Shown here: positions 1 to 11,454 of the stretch, one piece after another
Position numbering within the stretch: position 1 is the stretch's first letter
Layout: each line of letters starts with the position of its first letter
Assembly: GCA_021307315.1 (NCBI GenBank)
Contig: JAJSPD010000017.1
Location: 248,001 to 312,000, forward strand
Source: Bisporella sp. PMI_857
Lineage: Eukaryota; Ascomycota; Leotiomycetes; Helotiales; Helotiaceae
Direction of reading: 5' to 3'
Length of the DNA stretch: 64,000 nt
Position numbers and translations under genes: made by a program
The notes under the pieces: generated by a model
What the model saw: only the letters and a program-made list of their open reading frames with translations
What the model was told of the DNA's origin: nothing
The model's database searches: none

Positions 1-547
1 TGGTGGGGATGGAAAACTCCATTGTTGATCGGAGGTGAGTTTGTGGGAGTCTGGTGTCTCATATGCTGGAAAGCAGCTTGATTCTGGAATTGAGGAGGCA
101 TCATCTGCGGCTCGACTGATCCACCGTGATGCGACATGCCAGATCCATCATCATCATCGTCGTCATCCATATCCTTTCCTTTGCCATTGAAGTCTGCAGG
201 ACCTTTATGTTCATTGGCACCGCCATACTACCAAAGTCAGCGGCGTTCTGAGCCTTTGCATTAAGATGAACATACGTAATTATATCTTGTCAAGATCTCC
301 CCGATGTCAGAGCTCGAGTATTCGTAAAGCTTCTTGTTGTTACCGAAGATGATAACCGCGACATCGACAGAGCAGAGCACAGAAAGCTCATGCGCCTTCT
401 TGAACAAACCACCCTTGCGCTTCAAGAATGTTCTACCAAACATCAAACATTAGCTTCGGCGCAAAACCAAAGTAGACGAGGTGAAACATACACTGAACGA
501 TTTCTGTCGTCCTTGATAGCCTTGATCTCAATCTTTCTTCGTCCCAT
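1..547 (-). CDS. rlmA: MADS-box transcription factor, RlmA/Rlm1 (MEF2-like) type, partial at the window edge
   Basis: Coding exons, read on the minus strand, are 547-492, 432-276 and 227-1; the gene continues beyond base 1. The start ATG gives the MADS N-terminus [19 protein letters not shown], and splicing across the 58 nt intron restores [20 protein letters not shown] without a frame break. This is the complete DNA-binding and dimerisation domain (about residues 1-60). The third exon carries [15 protein letters not shown] followed by an aspartate run, then a Pro/Gln/His-rich stretch typical of fungal RlmA proteins. In yeast and aspergilli the family acts below the cell-wall-integrity MAP kinase and binds CTA(A/T)4TAG sites. 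Two such sites form a palindrome at 3291-3312 in the upstream region, suggesting autoregulation (inference). The KGRK-type SMP1 paralog is the alternative; assignment to the MEF2-type subfamily is secure, the RlmA symbol less so. Confidence 0.9.
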
Positions 548-1082
548 GGCTGCGGCGCGCAGATGCTGCGGAAGGTAATTAGGTTCTATGAATTGCTCCA
601 CGATGGCAAGGGAAGGTCGGTGGTGGTAGACGGTGCTCTCACAGCTGGCGCAATGAAGGCAAACACATCCGACCACGCCTGGAGTCGAAAGAGAAGTAGT
701 ATTACAGGAATCGCGTGGCGATCAACGTGCGAAACGTGGTGAGGAATGCGCGCCGGCGTATGCTAGTGACGAGAAGAATTAACTTATTGAAGCTAAGGCA
801 GTAGCTTAAGAGATCTATTTTGACTTTCTGACAAGAGGATAGAAGAAAGTAAAGAAATGCGACCGAGGACAGCAGTTCTTTGCTGCTGAATCGCGCTGAA
901 ACACAAGAAATGTTGATACAGTGGGGAATTGCCGGTCGGAATTGACAAAATGGACGGCGGGGGAGGGGAGATATACTTGTTGATGTTGTGCCCAGTGCCT
1001 GACAGCAGCTGTGACACTTTTTTTTTTTTGTGGTGGTTTAGATCACTGATTAGACTGATAGTCGAAGAGTGATGCTAAATAT

Positions 1083-1215
1083 AGAGAGAGAGAGAGAGAT
1101 GGGAGTTGGTGGGAGACAAGTGTGTGGGAGAGAAAATGGGGGGGGGGGAGGGTGGGAATGACTGGGGGGTGGGTCAAGTTCACCTTTTGACATTTCAGAG
1201 GGAGAGAGAGAGAGA
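1083..1215. repeat. Polypurine (GA)n/G-run block
   Basis: (AG)n at 1083-1099, G11 at 1138-1148 and (GA)n at 1202-1215, separated by G-rich sequence. The strand asymmetry could favour triplex or unusual structure in the leader or promoter of the MADS gene. Confidence 0.75.
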
Positions 1216-3290
1216 AGAAAGGCACCAACTGGGGGTGTGAGACTGGGGCGACTGTAGTGTCCGTTAATAAGAAGATGCCGCTTTTGGGACGGAAGACGTT
1301 ATGAAGGATCACGTTAATGGTCATGTGCACATCAAACAAAGGTGAGGGATAAACAGCTTGGTCCCCCTTGCCATAACCCATCCACTGGTAAAACAGCAGG
1401 CAAATTAGTCCTCATCGGGGCCTCAGTATCCTTGCCCCATCGCTTAATTTTCTCTACTCGGCCTGGCGTGGACTCGAGCGGTAAGCGCCCGTGTCGGTGG
1501 TGGAGGGTTGAGCGGGACATCTGGTTGGTGGAAGCCCCTGCCCATCATGTCAGCAAAGGGACAGGGGTATACGCAAGAAATGATCCCAAAATAGTCCCGA
1601 AGAAGATCATTTATCAACCAAAAGCTCCTTCAACCAAATTGACGGGGATTTGCAGCCATTTGACTGGTCATTTCTACAGCTGCAGCTGCGTCTCTGCCTC
1701 TTCTTCCAGGCCTTCAGGCCGGCATGGCATACAGCATATGGGACTATTGTAAAGTACGGTAAAAGTACAGTAGCTAGCTAGTCTTGTCTTAGTGCAGCAT
1801 CAAAGTTCCCTCGTCTCTCTCGCTCATTCATTGATTACTTGCTTCAATCCCCCTTCCAACCCCCCCTGCACACGAGATGATTGATGATAGGAGATATGGA
1901 CTCTTTGGGACTGCCAATTGTGCCTCAGGGCCCTAGGATTCGGATCAAAGGTAGTAATTTCTATTCTCGCCATCACACTCTTCAATCTATCTGCAGGTAC
2001 CAAGTCGTCACCATGAGGCCGTCTCACCCGTGCAATCGCCGTCCTCAAACACATGGTCCGGGGATTAAGGAGGATCCTGGGCCTCGATTAGTAGACTTTA
2101 GCTCTACATTTGGAAGAGCTGAAGATCGTTGGAACATGCAACATGGACAAGAATAATTATGGTTAATTGCTTCATCTCGATTTCTGGGGATGCGGAAATC
2201 TTGGAGCCGAGAAAACCCTGGGGGTGAGATGAGGTAAGGCTGATGCTGGTGGTTGTTTGCTTTGGTTACACAATACACCCACTCATCACGTCAAACCCTC
2301 TCCCAAAAGATCTTCGCGTGACATACATAATCCTAGTGGCTAGGAGAACGAATGATGAGTGGTTGCTTCCACGGCATTGTCCCAATGTGCTTACAGCGAG
2401 TCACCCATCACTTTGAATCCTACGTCTTCCGTCACGCTTTGGCGAATGCTCTATCCCTTGCTCAGGCTGGATCCAATAAGTCCAATACTCAGTAGCCTGC
2501 TCATAAAAAGCCCTTGGAGAGACAGAGATCAAGAAAGCTAGCTCCAAGTAGCGACAGGCATGTCTGAAATGCGGCGCAAAGGACACAGAACGGTCCTGCA
2601 GATTGGTGATCTAAATCGAGCACTGCCCCGATCTTCGTGCAGCTCGCGTGCAGAAAATCCCAGATAGAGGGGTTGATAAGGAAGTACTGGGACGTTGAAT
2701 ACATGCCCTAGTTGAGATGCCTCTACTACCTGGAGAAACGCCAAGGCTTCAAAAACCATCCAGCGCCATATGTGTAAGGCTGGCGGTGTGACTCCTTTCT
2801 TGCTTTTTCTTTTCTTCCACTAGCTCCGACGGAAGGTTATGTATGGGCTGATGATAGAATGGCTAAGTCTATGAGATCAAATTGCAGGCGATGAATGCGT
2901 AGCAATGAGATACATGAAGACTTACGAAAACCTAGTAATACATCTTGGTGTACGACGGAAATGAAGCCTTAAACAATACATACAAGGCTGAACACCGGGT
3001 ACCCCAATGCAAATGTGAACCTTCGTACGACCTCGCTACCAGGCTACCAGCATCTCAATTTCTCTCCCATAATTTCAACATCACACGGGTCGTACATTAC
3101 GCCTTGACAGCGCTTGCCTGCATATTCTCCAATTCCTATTCCACAATATTCTTCCAGAACAAGCCATATTTCCGGCTTGTCCTCCCTTTCACCGTCTTGT
3201 GAGATCCCCTCTTCATGGTGGAAGTCAACATCACGCCAGGGGAACTGACCGGGGTCGTATGCATCAATATGCATCAATATGCAGCTTCCT

Positions 3291-3312
3291 CTAAAAATAG
3301 ATCTATTTTTAG
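3291..3312. promoter_or_regulatory. Twin Rlm1/MEF2-type MADS-box binding sites forming a perfect palindrome
   Basis: CTAAAAATAG (3291-3300) and CTATTTTTAG (3303-3312) are separated by AT, and the whole 22 bp element is its own reverse complement. Each half matches CTA(A/T)4TAG, the published Rlm1 consensus and MEF2-class core. It sits about 2.7 kb upstream of the MADS gene start and follows a tandem GCATCAATAT repeat. The match is seen directly; binding and autoregulation are inferred. Confidence 0.55.
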
Positions 3313-4086
3313 CACCAGACCTGGAGCCTCATCACTTCAACCTCTCCGATGACGAATGACAGCCCACAAAAGAAAGTTGTCTTGCATATTCAGGTAACGG
3401 AAGGGCATGAGATCCGAGGGATTTGTTTCTCAGAGCGCTTACCACAATCCAGCTCGTAAGGTAAGTGAAAGCCTGATATCATATGCAGTATCGATGATTC
3501 CTCCAAGCAGTCCACGATGCGAGTGGCATACGACGCATGCAAATGGAAATTTCGATGCACCGACAACCACACGATGCCGTCAGCCATGAAATTTAACGGT
3601 TTAGAAAGCAATATATCTTGTTGTGACACGGCACCCTAAATGGGTTGGTAGCTACCATATTTCCGTTTTGGGTTCGACTCGCGAGCGAAGTACAGCATAT
3701 GCATCGGAGATCCCCACAAACAAGAACTTCGGGCCGGGTTTGTCCCTATTTCGCATCGATGCAGTAAGCTACAGCAAGAGACAGAACAAGTGATGAAGAA
3801 GCATGATAGATGAAGATACACACTCATCCAATTAAAATGTGCAATCGCTTGACTTAGTACGGGTTGCGAGTCACATACCGCAAAATGTACGTACATCGTA
3901 AAGAGAATTCGCCTCGCACTTTCATTTGCTCCGACCCTCTAAATCACCCCGATTAAATTGTCCCGAATATTGCTGCAGCGGGTTAACCTCCTAATGGAAA
4001 CTAGAAAAGCACCTAAAACCTATAAAAAAACCCCCCACAAAAAGCCATCTCTGCTCTTAGACCAAACGGCGTGCCCAAACGGCATA

Positions 4087-4108
4087 CAAACAAACAAACA
4101 AACAAACA
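4087..4108. repeat. (CAAA)n microsatellite
   Basis: Five to six tandem CAAA units followed by a C-rich stretch. It lies in the gene-free region between taf1 and the MADS gene. Confidence 0.8.
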
Positions 4109-5290
4109 CCCCCTTCCCTTCCATTGGCCCTCTCGAAAATCATCTACACCACCTCGAAATACATCCCGGCGCAGATCAGCTCGGTTCAGCTTTCCCAGAA
4201 CGCCACAGTGAACAGCGAACACCCAAACGGTTAACCTGGCCTTGCATATGCGATGCGGCTCGCTAACCCTCCTCCCTCTCCCCCCCCCCCGAAACTATTT
4301 TTTTTTTGTTTTTGTTTCTTTCCGACTCTTTCTTTTCTAAAAGTAGGTGTGCGAAAAGCTTATTTTGACGCTGCTCTTCCTTCCCTTCCTTCCCTCCCGC
4401 CCAAGAAACCCCCCTTCTAATTCTAGACCTAGTCTGCCAAAAAGGCTTGTTTCAACGCTTCCCCCCCCTTTTCTCCCCCAAAGAGGTTCACTACTTTGGT
4501 GGCATCAGTTGTCACTCTCAATAATAGAATGTCATAGGAGCCAATCGGCTCTCACCCACGTTCAGAATGTATTCTTGGTCTTGACACAAAACATATCTCA
4601 CAGGTAGCATCAGCGTTTAAACTCGTCAGTCATTCATGTATCAAACGCATTTATTTTTGGGCTCAAGCCCCTTCCTCTCTCACCCAAGAGAAGAGGTACC
4701 GGTATACTATGGTACAATTCATAACTGCCCCTGAAGCGATATGCTTCTTGCCTAGAATCATCATTCCCGAGGAGAAACTCCATGCCATGCCTTCCATGTA
4801 ATTGCCAGAGAAAACACCCCTCTTCTGGTTTGACGCCCTGCCTCCAACTTGGTATCAAAAGTAACGCCTGGGTATATTCGCTATGCTCTTATCTGTACAT
4901 AAATTTCAATCTTTGGAAATAAAACGTGAAGGCGATCGTGTCGATCGAGTGAGAAGTTATTCGGATATGTGGCCATGTATGTTTGATGTGAAGTTAATTC
5001 GTTCTTGTGGTATTCAAGGTGTTGTAGACTAATAATGTGTAAACTGGAGCCCAAGCAGATGATATCTAGCCAAATGAAGGTGGATTGATGGCACCAAAGC
5101 CGCTCTGAGCACCACTGTCTGGAGGTTGCATGGTTCCATTTAGCATTGGGCAGCGCCTAGATCGATTTTGTTAGCATGCAAGTATATAAAAACGTCAATG
5201 AGAATCTGCGCGACAGCAATCTCTCACTTGAGCAGGCACTGAACTACTGCTTGAGATCGCATCGCGTGAAAGGTTGTCGGACGCAACAAG

Positions 5291-8200
5291 CTACTCAGCC
5301 TTGCGTGGGCGGTTCTTCGGAGGTGGAGCAACATAATTGGGGCACAACTTTTTGTTGGTCTTGATATGACCAGTTTGACCGCAGTTGGCGCACTTTCGTG
5401 TTGTGCCGCCATTCTTTCCCTCGGTGGTTGGAAGAGGTGTAGAAGATGGAGACCCGACATCACCGTCGCCAGTGACAGAAACAGCCCGGGCAGCCTTATT
5501 TTCCTTCGCCCGCTCGCGAGCCAGTCGTCGCTCTTTGTTACGCTCGAGGCGCTCCAATTCTTTCTTCATTCTAATAAGTGTCAGTATGATAAAATCGGCA
5601 GTATGTCCAACTACTAACTCATTTGCCGCCTCTCGATCGGCGTCTGGATCTCCTGTTTCTTTGACCTTGTAGATACTGCCATCTAGTTAGTATCAGTACC
5701 TCACGTGATAGAACGGTATACTAACTCTTGGTTTTTGTCAAGAGCACGACGACGTCTGATATACTCCTTCCATACTCGAGGATCAGTAACCACCTCGTAA
5801 GTCTCCTCAGGCTGGCCCAATGCGGTTAAAGTAGTGCGTGTAATGCGCATCTCCACATTGCTTTGATGTTGATCCCCAATGCTAAATTGGCTGGCAGAGT
5901 CATCAAATGCTTGAGAGGGCTTTGAATCATGAACCATAGCACCGAGCCTCTCATCTTCCTCAGCCTGTTCGCGCTCAAGGTCATTCTCTTCGATTTCCAT
6001 TTGCTGGGATAAATTGGCCTTCTGTCGCTCCCAGATTGTGCGGATCGCACTCTCGTAGGCCTCGTTCTGCTTTGCCACGTTGTAGGTATGACCCCCGTTT
6101 GCCTTCTTCTCTGCGGCTGACATGGCCGCTCCTGAGGTTGCGTTGGGGCCTTTGGTCTCTCCTTGATAACCTCCTTTCATGGAGGTTTTGAGCATACTGA
6201 TTCCAAGACCGCAACCTGTAGGGTCTCCCTCACCATGGAGAGAGAGCATAGCCTTACCGCTAGCCGCCTCAATAAAATTTTTGGTGGTCCACCAAGGGGC
6301 CAACCGCTGTTCCGTAGACTTCTTATCATTATTGTCATCATTTTCGTCATCATCTTCATTCTTTCCAATCTCGTAGCCAGAATCAACAAGATGCTGCTCG
6401 CCTACCTGCATCGCTTCAATAAGACAGAGATCTTCTGGACTAATCATTGCACGAATTTGAGCAGTATCAGGAACCGCCTGACCATCTCTCATTTTCCAGA
6501 GCTTGTCATTCTTGTCATATTTGAGGAATTCTTTGAGCTTTTGTCGATTTGTCTGATCTGTTGAGCCTGGAATGTGAGCGATCATCTCATGAAGATCAAC
6601 ACCTCCAGATGGATGATGTCTGATTCGCCTGTAAGCAAACATTCTCAGCCTGTATTTAGCAGCATTGGTATGCCTTCTTGATCCGACCCTCGGGACTTCC
6701 TGAAGTGGCAACTGCTGTCCAACAACAAAGAGATTGTCTATATTACGCAAATACCAAGTGAAGCCCTTGCTGGCAGTGTGACTTCGAATTACAAGGAAGT
6801 CAGTGCTCTTCGGTTCATGCTTGTAGATGGGCGCCCGATACATTGCATTGTGAATAACACGAACAGTCTCGCCTGGATCAACCATTCCAAACTTTGAAAA
6901 CGGAGACTGGTCCTCTGGAAGCAGCACTGTGGTCTCGCCGACTTTGTCATCTACTTGGGGCCGCTCCAGATCATCAGCATTCTTGCGTCTATAGTAGTTA
7001 ATGACACGATTCCCCATGCCAAAACTTGATAATACTGTGGGATATTCTTCGCTGTACTCAAACAATGTAGCGGCTGCATAGTGATCACCAAGAGTGAGGT
7101 CTTTGGTGGTCTTGAAAGCTTCTTGCATCGACATGTGGCTCATGGTTTTCCGCTTCTTTGTTACTTCTGGCTTACTGAAACGAATATCATGCTTTATCAT
7201 ACTCTGAAATTTAGCAGCTGGCCGATGCCAAGAACGAGCATCTCGGGCACTGAGCTTGGTCCTATAGTATGGCCATTGTAACTTGAGAGCTGGGAAGCTG
7301 TGTTCTACCGTGATATTACCCAACGCAGCTCGAACTTTGTGTGAATGATTCTCTTTGAGTGCGTCATATGCCTCATCATTGGAGTAATTGAAGCGCGACT
7401 TGATAGAGGCCATCCCCCGTTTGATTGCGCCACCAGGAGCACGTTGACGTTTAGGCGCATGGTCGTAGTCGACTCGCTCGAGAAGAAGGTTAGGATCGTC
7501 AACATCGAGTCTTGAGCGCTTTCCAAGTCTCATTGTATCTTCCCAGAAATTGTCAAACGAAGGGGCAGCGTAGCGAGGAATGTTGAAGAGGTCGGGTTCC
7601 GCATGAACGGCCTTCTTCTGCTTCGACGAATATCCTAATATATCTCGGTCCCAATCGTCCATAGGCTCGTCCTCGACTTCCACTTCATGTACAACCTCTG
7701 GCTGCTTATTCAAAACGTTGTCCCAATCCGCAATAATAACCTCTAGATCCCGCCATGTAACAGAAGAGTTTTTAATTTTCTCATCCATAGGAGGCAAGGA
7801 GTAATCAAAGTCACCTTCGTCACTAACGTCTTCGGAAAAGTCCTCAATTATTGCAACTAGGCCTTTGGCCTCAGCCTCTGCTTGCCGCTTGCGCTTATCT
7901 GATTGTGCCGGGCCAGCAGTACGAAACAACTTCTCGTGGTCAGGAGCAATATCAAGGCTGACCTTTGTTGGTGCTAATGCGCGCGGAGGCTTCGCTGGAG
8001 TCTTTGGGATCCAATGTGCTGGCCGAGGACCCAAGTACTTGTTAAAGTCCAATATTGTGCCTTTCTCAAAACCTGGATATGATTGTTGGATCAACTCTTC
8101 GATTGATTCTGCTGGTGCTGGAATATTGGGGTCCTGATTTGCGGATGCATGGTATTCGGGGAAGTTGAGAGCCCGGAGGTCTTCAAAGGACACCTCGGGT

Positions 8201-8589
8201 TCTGCTGGTTGCGCCACTTCGTCTAAGTCATCCGCAAAAGCTGGCGAAGAAGGATCTTCACCAAAGAGATCATCGTTGTCGTCATCACCGAAGAGGCCAT
8301 CATTTGCGTCGCCAAATTCATTACTGGTGCCCATATCATCCGTAAGACCCGGGTTATCGTCTCCGCCAGTGGCTTCTTCTTCATCTGGTAGCTCGCTATC
8401 AGACAGATCCTCATAATCTATAGCATTTTCATCCTTTTCGCCTTGGTCTAACTTGCGGTTGGGGTCGAAGAGTCCGTCATCTTTATGACTATCCGCCAGA
8501 ACCGATAACATAGCAGCCTCATCTTGTTCTGCCTGGCGAGCCCAGTTGATATTCTGGAAGTCGGGAGCATCGTCCAAAGCGGGCGCCAT
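5291..8589 (-). CDS. taf1: Transcription initiation factor TFIID subunit TAF1 (DUF3591 domain)
   Basis: Exons 8589-5726, 5675-5619 and 5570-5291 give a 1066-residue protein. The N-terminus (MAPALDDAPDFQNINW) is followed by a very acidic TAND-like region (about 40-130). The central DUF3591/TAF1 core lies near residues 400-850 and includes the SHTASKGFTWYLRNIDNLFV stretch and the GDPTGCGLGISMLKTSMKGG stretch. The last exon is a basic coiled segment (ERLERNKERRLARERAKE) ending in a zinc knuckle, CANCGQTGHIKTNKKLCP (CX2CX4HX7C). No bromodomain is present, as in yeast Taf1. Splicing the two terminal 48-50 nt introns is required to reach the zinc knuckle; both have GTTAGT donors and sensible acceptors. 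The product is the scaffold of TFIID at RNA polymerase II promoters. Confidence 0.95.
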
Positions 8590-9322
8590 GGCGGCGTGTA
8601 CTCGATCTTGCTCGAGGCAGCTCAGGGAGGAGAGGGGCTAGACCATAGGTCTCAACGGAGGCTAATGGTTGTCGTAGATGACGTCGCGTGCGCAAGCTTT
8701 CGCTTTCAAATATGGTACTGGGTTAGTGTGAGATTCGAAGATTAATTGTACGCCTGTCTGCGAGAGGTAGCTGATGAATGTGGTGGTTGTTGTCGCGATG
8801 TAAAGAGCAATAGGCTTGCAGTTGAGAGCTGTTGCTCCAGAAGTTAAACAGGGTTTAAATGATTGTGACCGCTTTTATTCTCCTTGTTTTATATTAGCGC
8901 AGAATCATAAACCGGCAGAATCACCCGCCTATTGCAGCACACCACAAAATGGTAGATACCATTCACAATTCATAGTCAAATATGTAGTGTGGATTATTTT
9001 GTGTTAGAGAAAGGTTTCTAGTTATATGGTGGCTCTTCTTGTCCAAGAGAAGCGTTGCTTAGGGTAAATAAAGTCCCGGGAAGTAGTCGGACAAAAAAAC
9101 TAATTATCCCACTTTGAGGAGAAGGTTGTCATAGAGCTTATTATACTTTGTATTTGGTTAACTCGTTTGCGACTGCCTTGTTTGGAAGTAAAAGGATTGG
9201 TTAGAGGCCACTCTCAATCTAAGTATCAAGAGTCATAAATCTCTCTTTTACCCTTTTTCACCCCGAATCGTCTTCACAACTACAGGACATCTTTCAAATC
9301 ATACCTCTTTCAAGGAGCCAAA
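8590..9322. other. Divergent intergenic region between taf1 and the D-amino-acid enzyme gene
   Basis: This 733 bp stretch must hold both promoters. A pyrimidine-rich leader (CTCTCTTTTACCC at about 9240) precedes the plus-strand ATG at 9323. I see no other gene, repeat or RNA. Confidence 0.5.
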
Positions 9323-10897
9323 ATGGCAGAGTTCCATCCTACCCCGAGCAAAGATGAATTGGTCGAGAGATATGTTGGAAAGTCTTTACAAGACATTCTT
9401 ACACCTTCAGTAGTTCTCGATTTGAACATAGTGAAGAAGAATTGTGCTCGTATGCTGGAAGCTGTCGGAATCTTGAATTTTGGCTGGAGAGCTCACATCA
9501 AAACCCACAAAGTATATAACATGCCTATCTATTCCTCAATATTAATTGACTTATTCAATTCATAACAGCAAATTTACTACTATGAATAATATATGAAATA
9601 AGTCCTAACATCTCCAGACCTTAGAACTCACACGCCTCCAAGTGGGTGAAGGGAACGGTCCAGTCAACATCATTGTCTCGACGTTGGCAGAAGCAGAATA
9701 TGTACTTCCTTTGCTTCTTGAATACAAATTTCAGGGCCGTCCCGCAAATGTCTGTGTTCTGCTCATCAATCATACCCCAAGTCCACTCACTGACCATCAC
9801 AGGTTCTGTACTCCTTTCCTGTGACTCCAATCTCAGTCGCCCGCCTCTCCATCCTGGCTAAAGCTCTAGGGCCTCATGGTCTCTCCTTGATGGTCGATGA
9901 TACAGTACAGCTTAATTGCATCAAAAGTATCCACCAAGCATCTGGCATCGCCCCAGATGTCTTTCTAAAAATTGACATGGGCACCCACCGTGCCGGCGTA
10001 CTCGTAGAATCCGAAGCCGCATCTACACTCTCACAAAGCCTACTCTCATTAACTTCCTCAGGAACCTGTTATTTCTCTGGCCTCTATGCACATGCTGGCC
10101 ACTCCTATTACGGGTCTGATAAAGCGACCGCCATCAACCTGCTCCAACAAGAACTCGAGGCTCTTCTAAAAACATCTCACTTCGTCCAGCCCTCTAAGCA
10201 GCCATCCCTCAACCGACCATTCATCCTCTCCGTCGGCGCAACGCCCACCACATCATCCATTCGCAATCTCCTTGTTGATGAATCTACCCTACAGCTCGAG
10301 GAAGCTGAGGCCATCCGTCTGTTGAAGTCAACTATTGCATCTATCCAGAATACGGGCTGTACTCTAGAAGTTCATGCTGGTGTCTATCCGGTACTAGATA
10401 TTCAGCAACTTTCTACACACGCGCTCCCGACTTCCGGGCCGCAAGCAACAACATTCGAAGATATAGGCATCACCGTACTCGCCGAAGTAGCCTCCACTTA
10501 CCCAGGCCGCGGAGCGAATGGCAGCACTGAAGTGCTCATCGGGACAGGCACACTGGCGCTGGGACGGGAGCCATGTAAGGCGTATCCTGGCTGGGGAATC
10601 TTGACGCCGTGGAATCGCTCGTCATCGGCGGATTTGGTTCCAAAGAGTGCCGAGACGTTCAGTGGGTGGATCATCGGCCGCATTAGTCAGGAGCATGGTA
10701 TCGTAACCTATTTGTCCCGTGAATTAGATTCTAAAGTGGCCGAGAGCGGTGGTCTAGCAGAGCCATTTGAGGTTGGACAGAAAGTAAGGATATGGCCCAA
10801 CCATGCTTGTGTTGCGGGAGCAGGGTACGGTTGGTATTATGTTGTAGATGGAAGTGACCAGATTATAGATATTTGGGTCAGATGTCGAGGTTGGTAA
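9323..10897 (+). CDS. PLP-dependent D-serine dehydratase / D-threonine aldolase-like protein (alanine racemase fold)
   Basis: Exons 9323-9511, 9618-9749 and 9803-10897 give 471 residues. The fold III PLP domain starts with TPSVVLDLNIVKKNCARM; the Schiff-base lysine is predicted at K60 within RAHIKTHK. Splicing joins HIKTHK to TLELTRLQVGEG and then RPAN to VLYSFPVTPISVARL, as in yeast Dsd1 relatives. The C-terminal D-serine-dehydratase-like domain ends with PNHACVAGAGYGWYYVVD, where His and Cys are the usual zinc ligands. Family members cleave D-serine to pyruvate and ammonia or D-threonine to glycine and acetaldehyde; sequence alone does not decide which. A cytosolic location is expected because no targeting peptide is visible. 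Confidence 0.9.
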
Positions 10898-11454
10898 GCT
10901 AAAGTACAGGCTATGAATGACTAAAGAGGATGTATTTCGCATAGAGTGAGAAGTAGTAAATAAGAAACGTAGCGTAACACCAATCACGAGTTAGCTGAGG
11001 CAGACGGTATCTGGATAATCTCGAATAAGCACTCTCTCAAGATGTCGATGCGTTCCACACATGTACAGAATAAAAGTCAAGATACGTTCGTGAGGTCCCA
11101 TGCACCTTGAATGTCTTTAGGCCTCTGGATCTAAGGCAAGCAGTCAGAAGCTATAGTTTTCTGATAGCATGCGATATCAATGCTGACGAGATGATGTCAG
11201 TGCACTTGAAACTAGGTTGTATGGTAAATATGCGAGATGGAAAACAAGTAAACGCGAACATGACACTTATTCTAACTATGGAAGGTCAAATTCTAGAGTC
11301 TTCATAATTTTTCATCTAGTCCTTTTGCTTGTGCAAACTCGAGGTATATCCACAACCACCAACGCCTATTTTCGCCTTGATACTACCTCCGCAAACTTTT
11401 GCTTCCATCCTATTCATCATACACTTTTGCTCAGGCTTATATGCTTACCCTCAC
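10898..11454. other. Convergent 3' intergenic region
   Basis: Lies between the stop codons of the D-amino-acid enzyme (plus) and ARP4 (minus). It is AT-rich, with no supported gene; the open frames are short and have no coding character. Confidence 0.5.

Larger units (their letters stand above)
548..5290. other. 4.7 kb gene-free region upstream of the MADS gene
   Basis: No open frame here shows a recognisable domain, splice continuity or fungal codon pattern; all are short and overlap in conflicting frames. The part nearest the MADS start (about 1018-1260) is strongly purine-rich, with a T12 tract at 1018-1029, an (AG)n run at 1083-1099, G11 at 1138-1148 and (GA)n at 1202-1215. A tandem decamer GCATCAATAT occurs twice at 3261-3280, next to the MADS palindrome. 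A (CAAA)n microsatellite lies at 4087-4108, with C11 at 4280-4290 followed by a T tract. It is most simply a long promoter and 5' leader for the regulator, but an unannotated noncoding transcript cannot be excluded. Confidence 0.6.

Noticed and set aside
1332..1752. Overlapping open frames on both strands (136 and 62 codons)
   Set aside because: No domain, no start context and no splice continuation; composition follows the local base bias.
3660..3690. GGGTTCGACTCGC, resembling a tRNA T-arm
   Set aside because: No matching acceptor stem, D-arm or anticodon arm can be folded at the right distance on either strand.
6163..8416. Several frames opposite or overlapping TAF1
   Set aside because: They are shadows of the acidic, repetitive TAF1 coding sequence in other frames.
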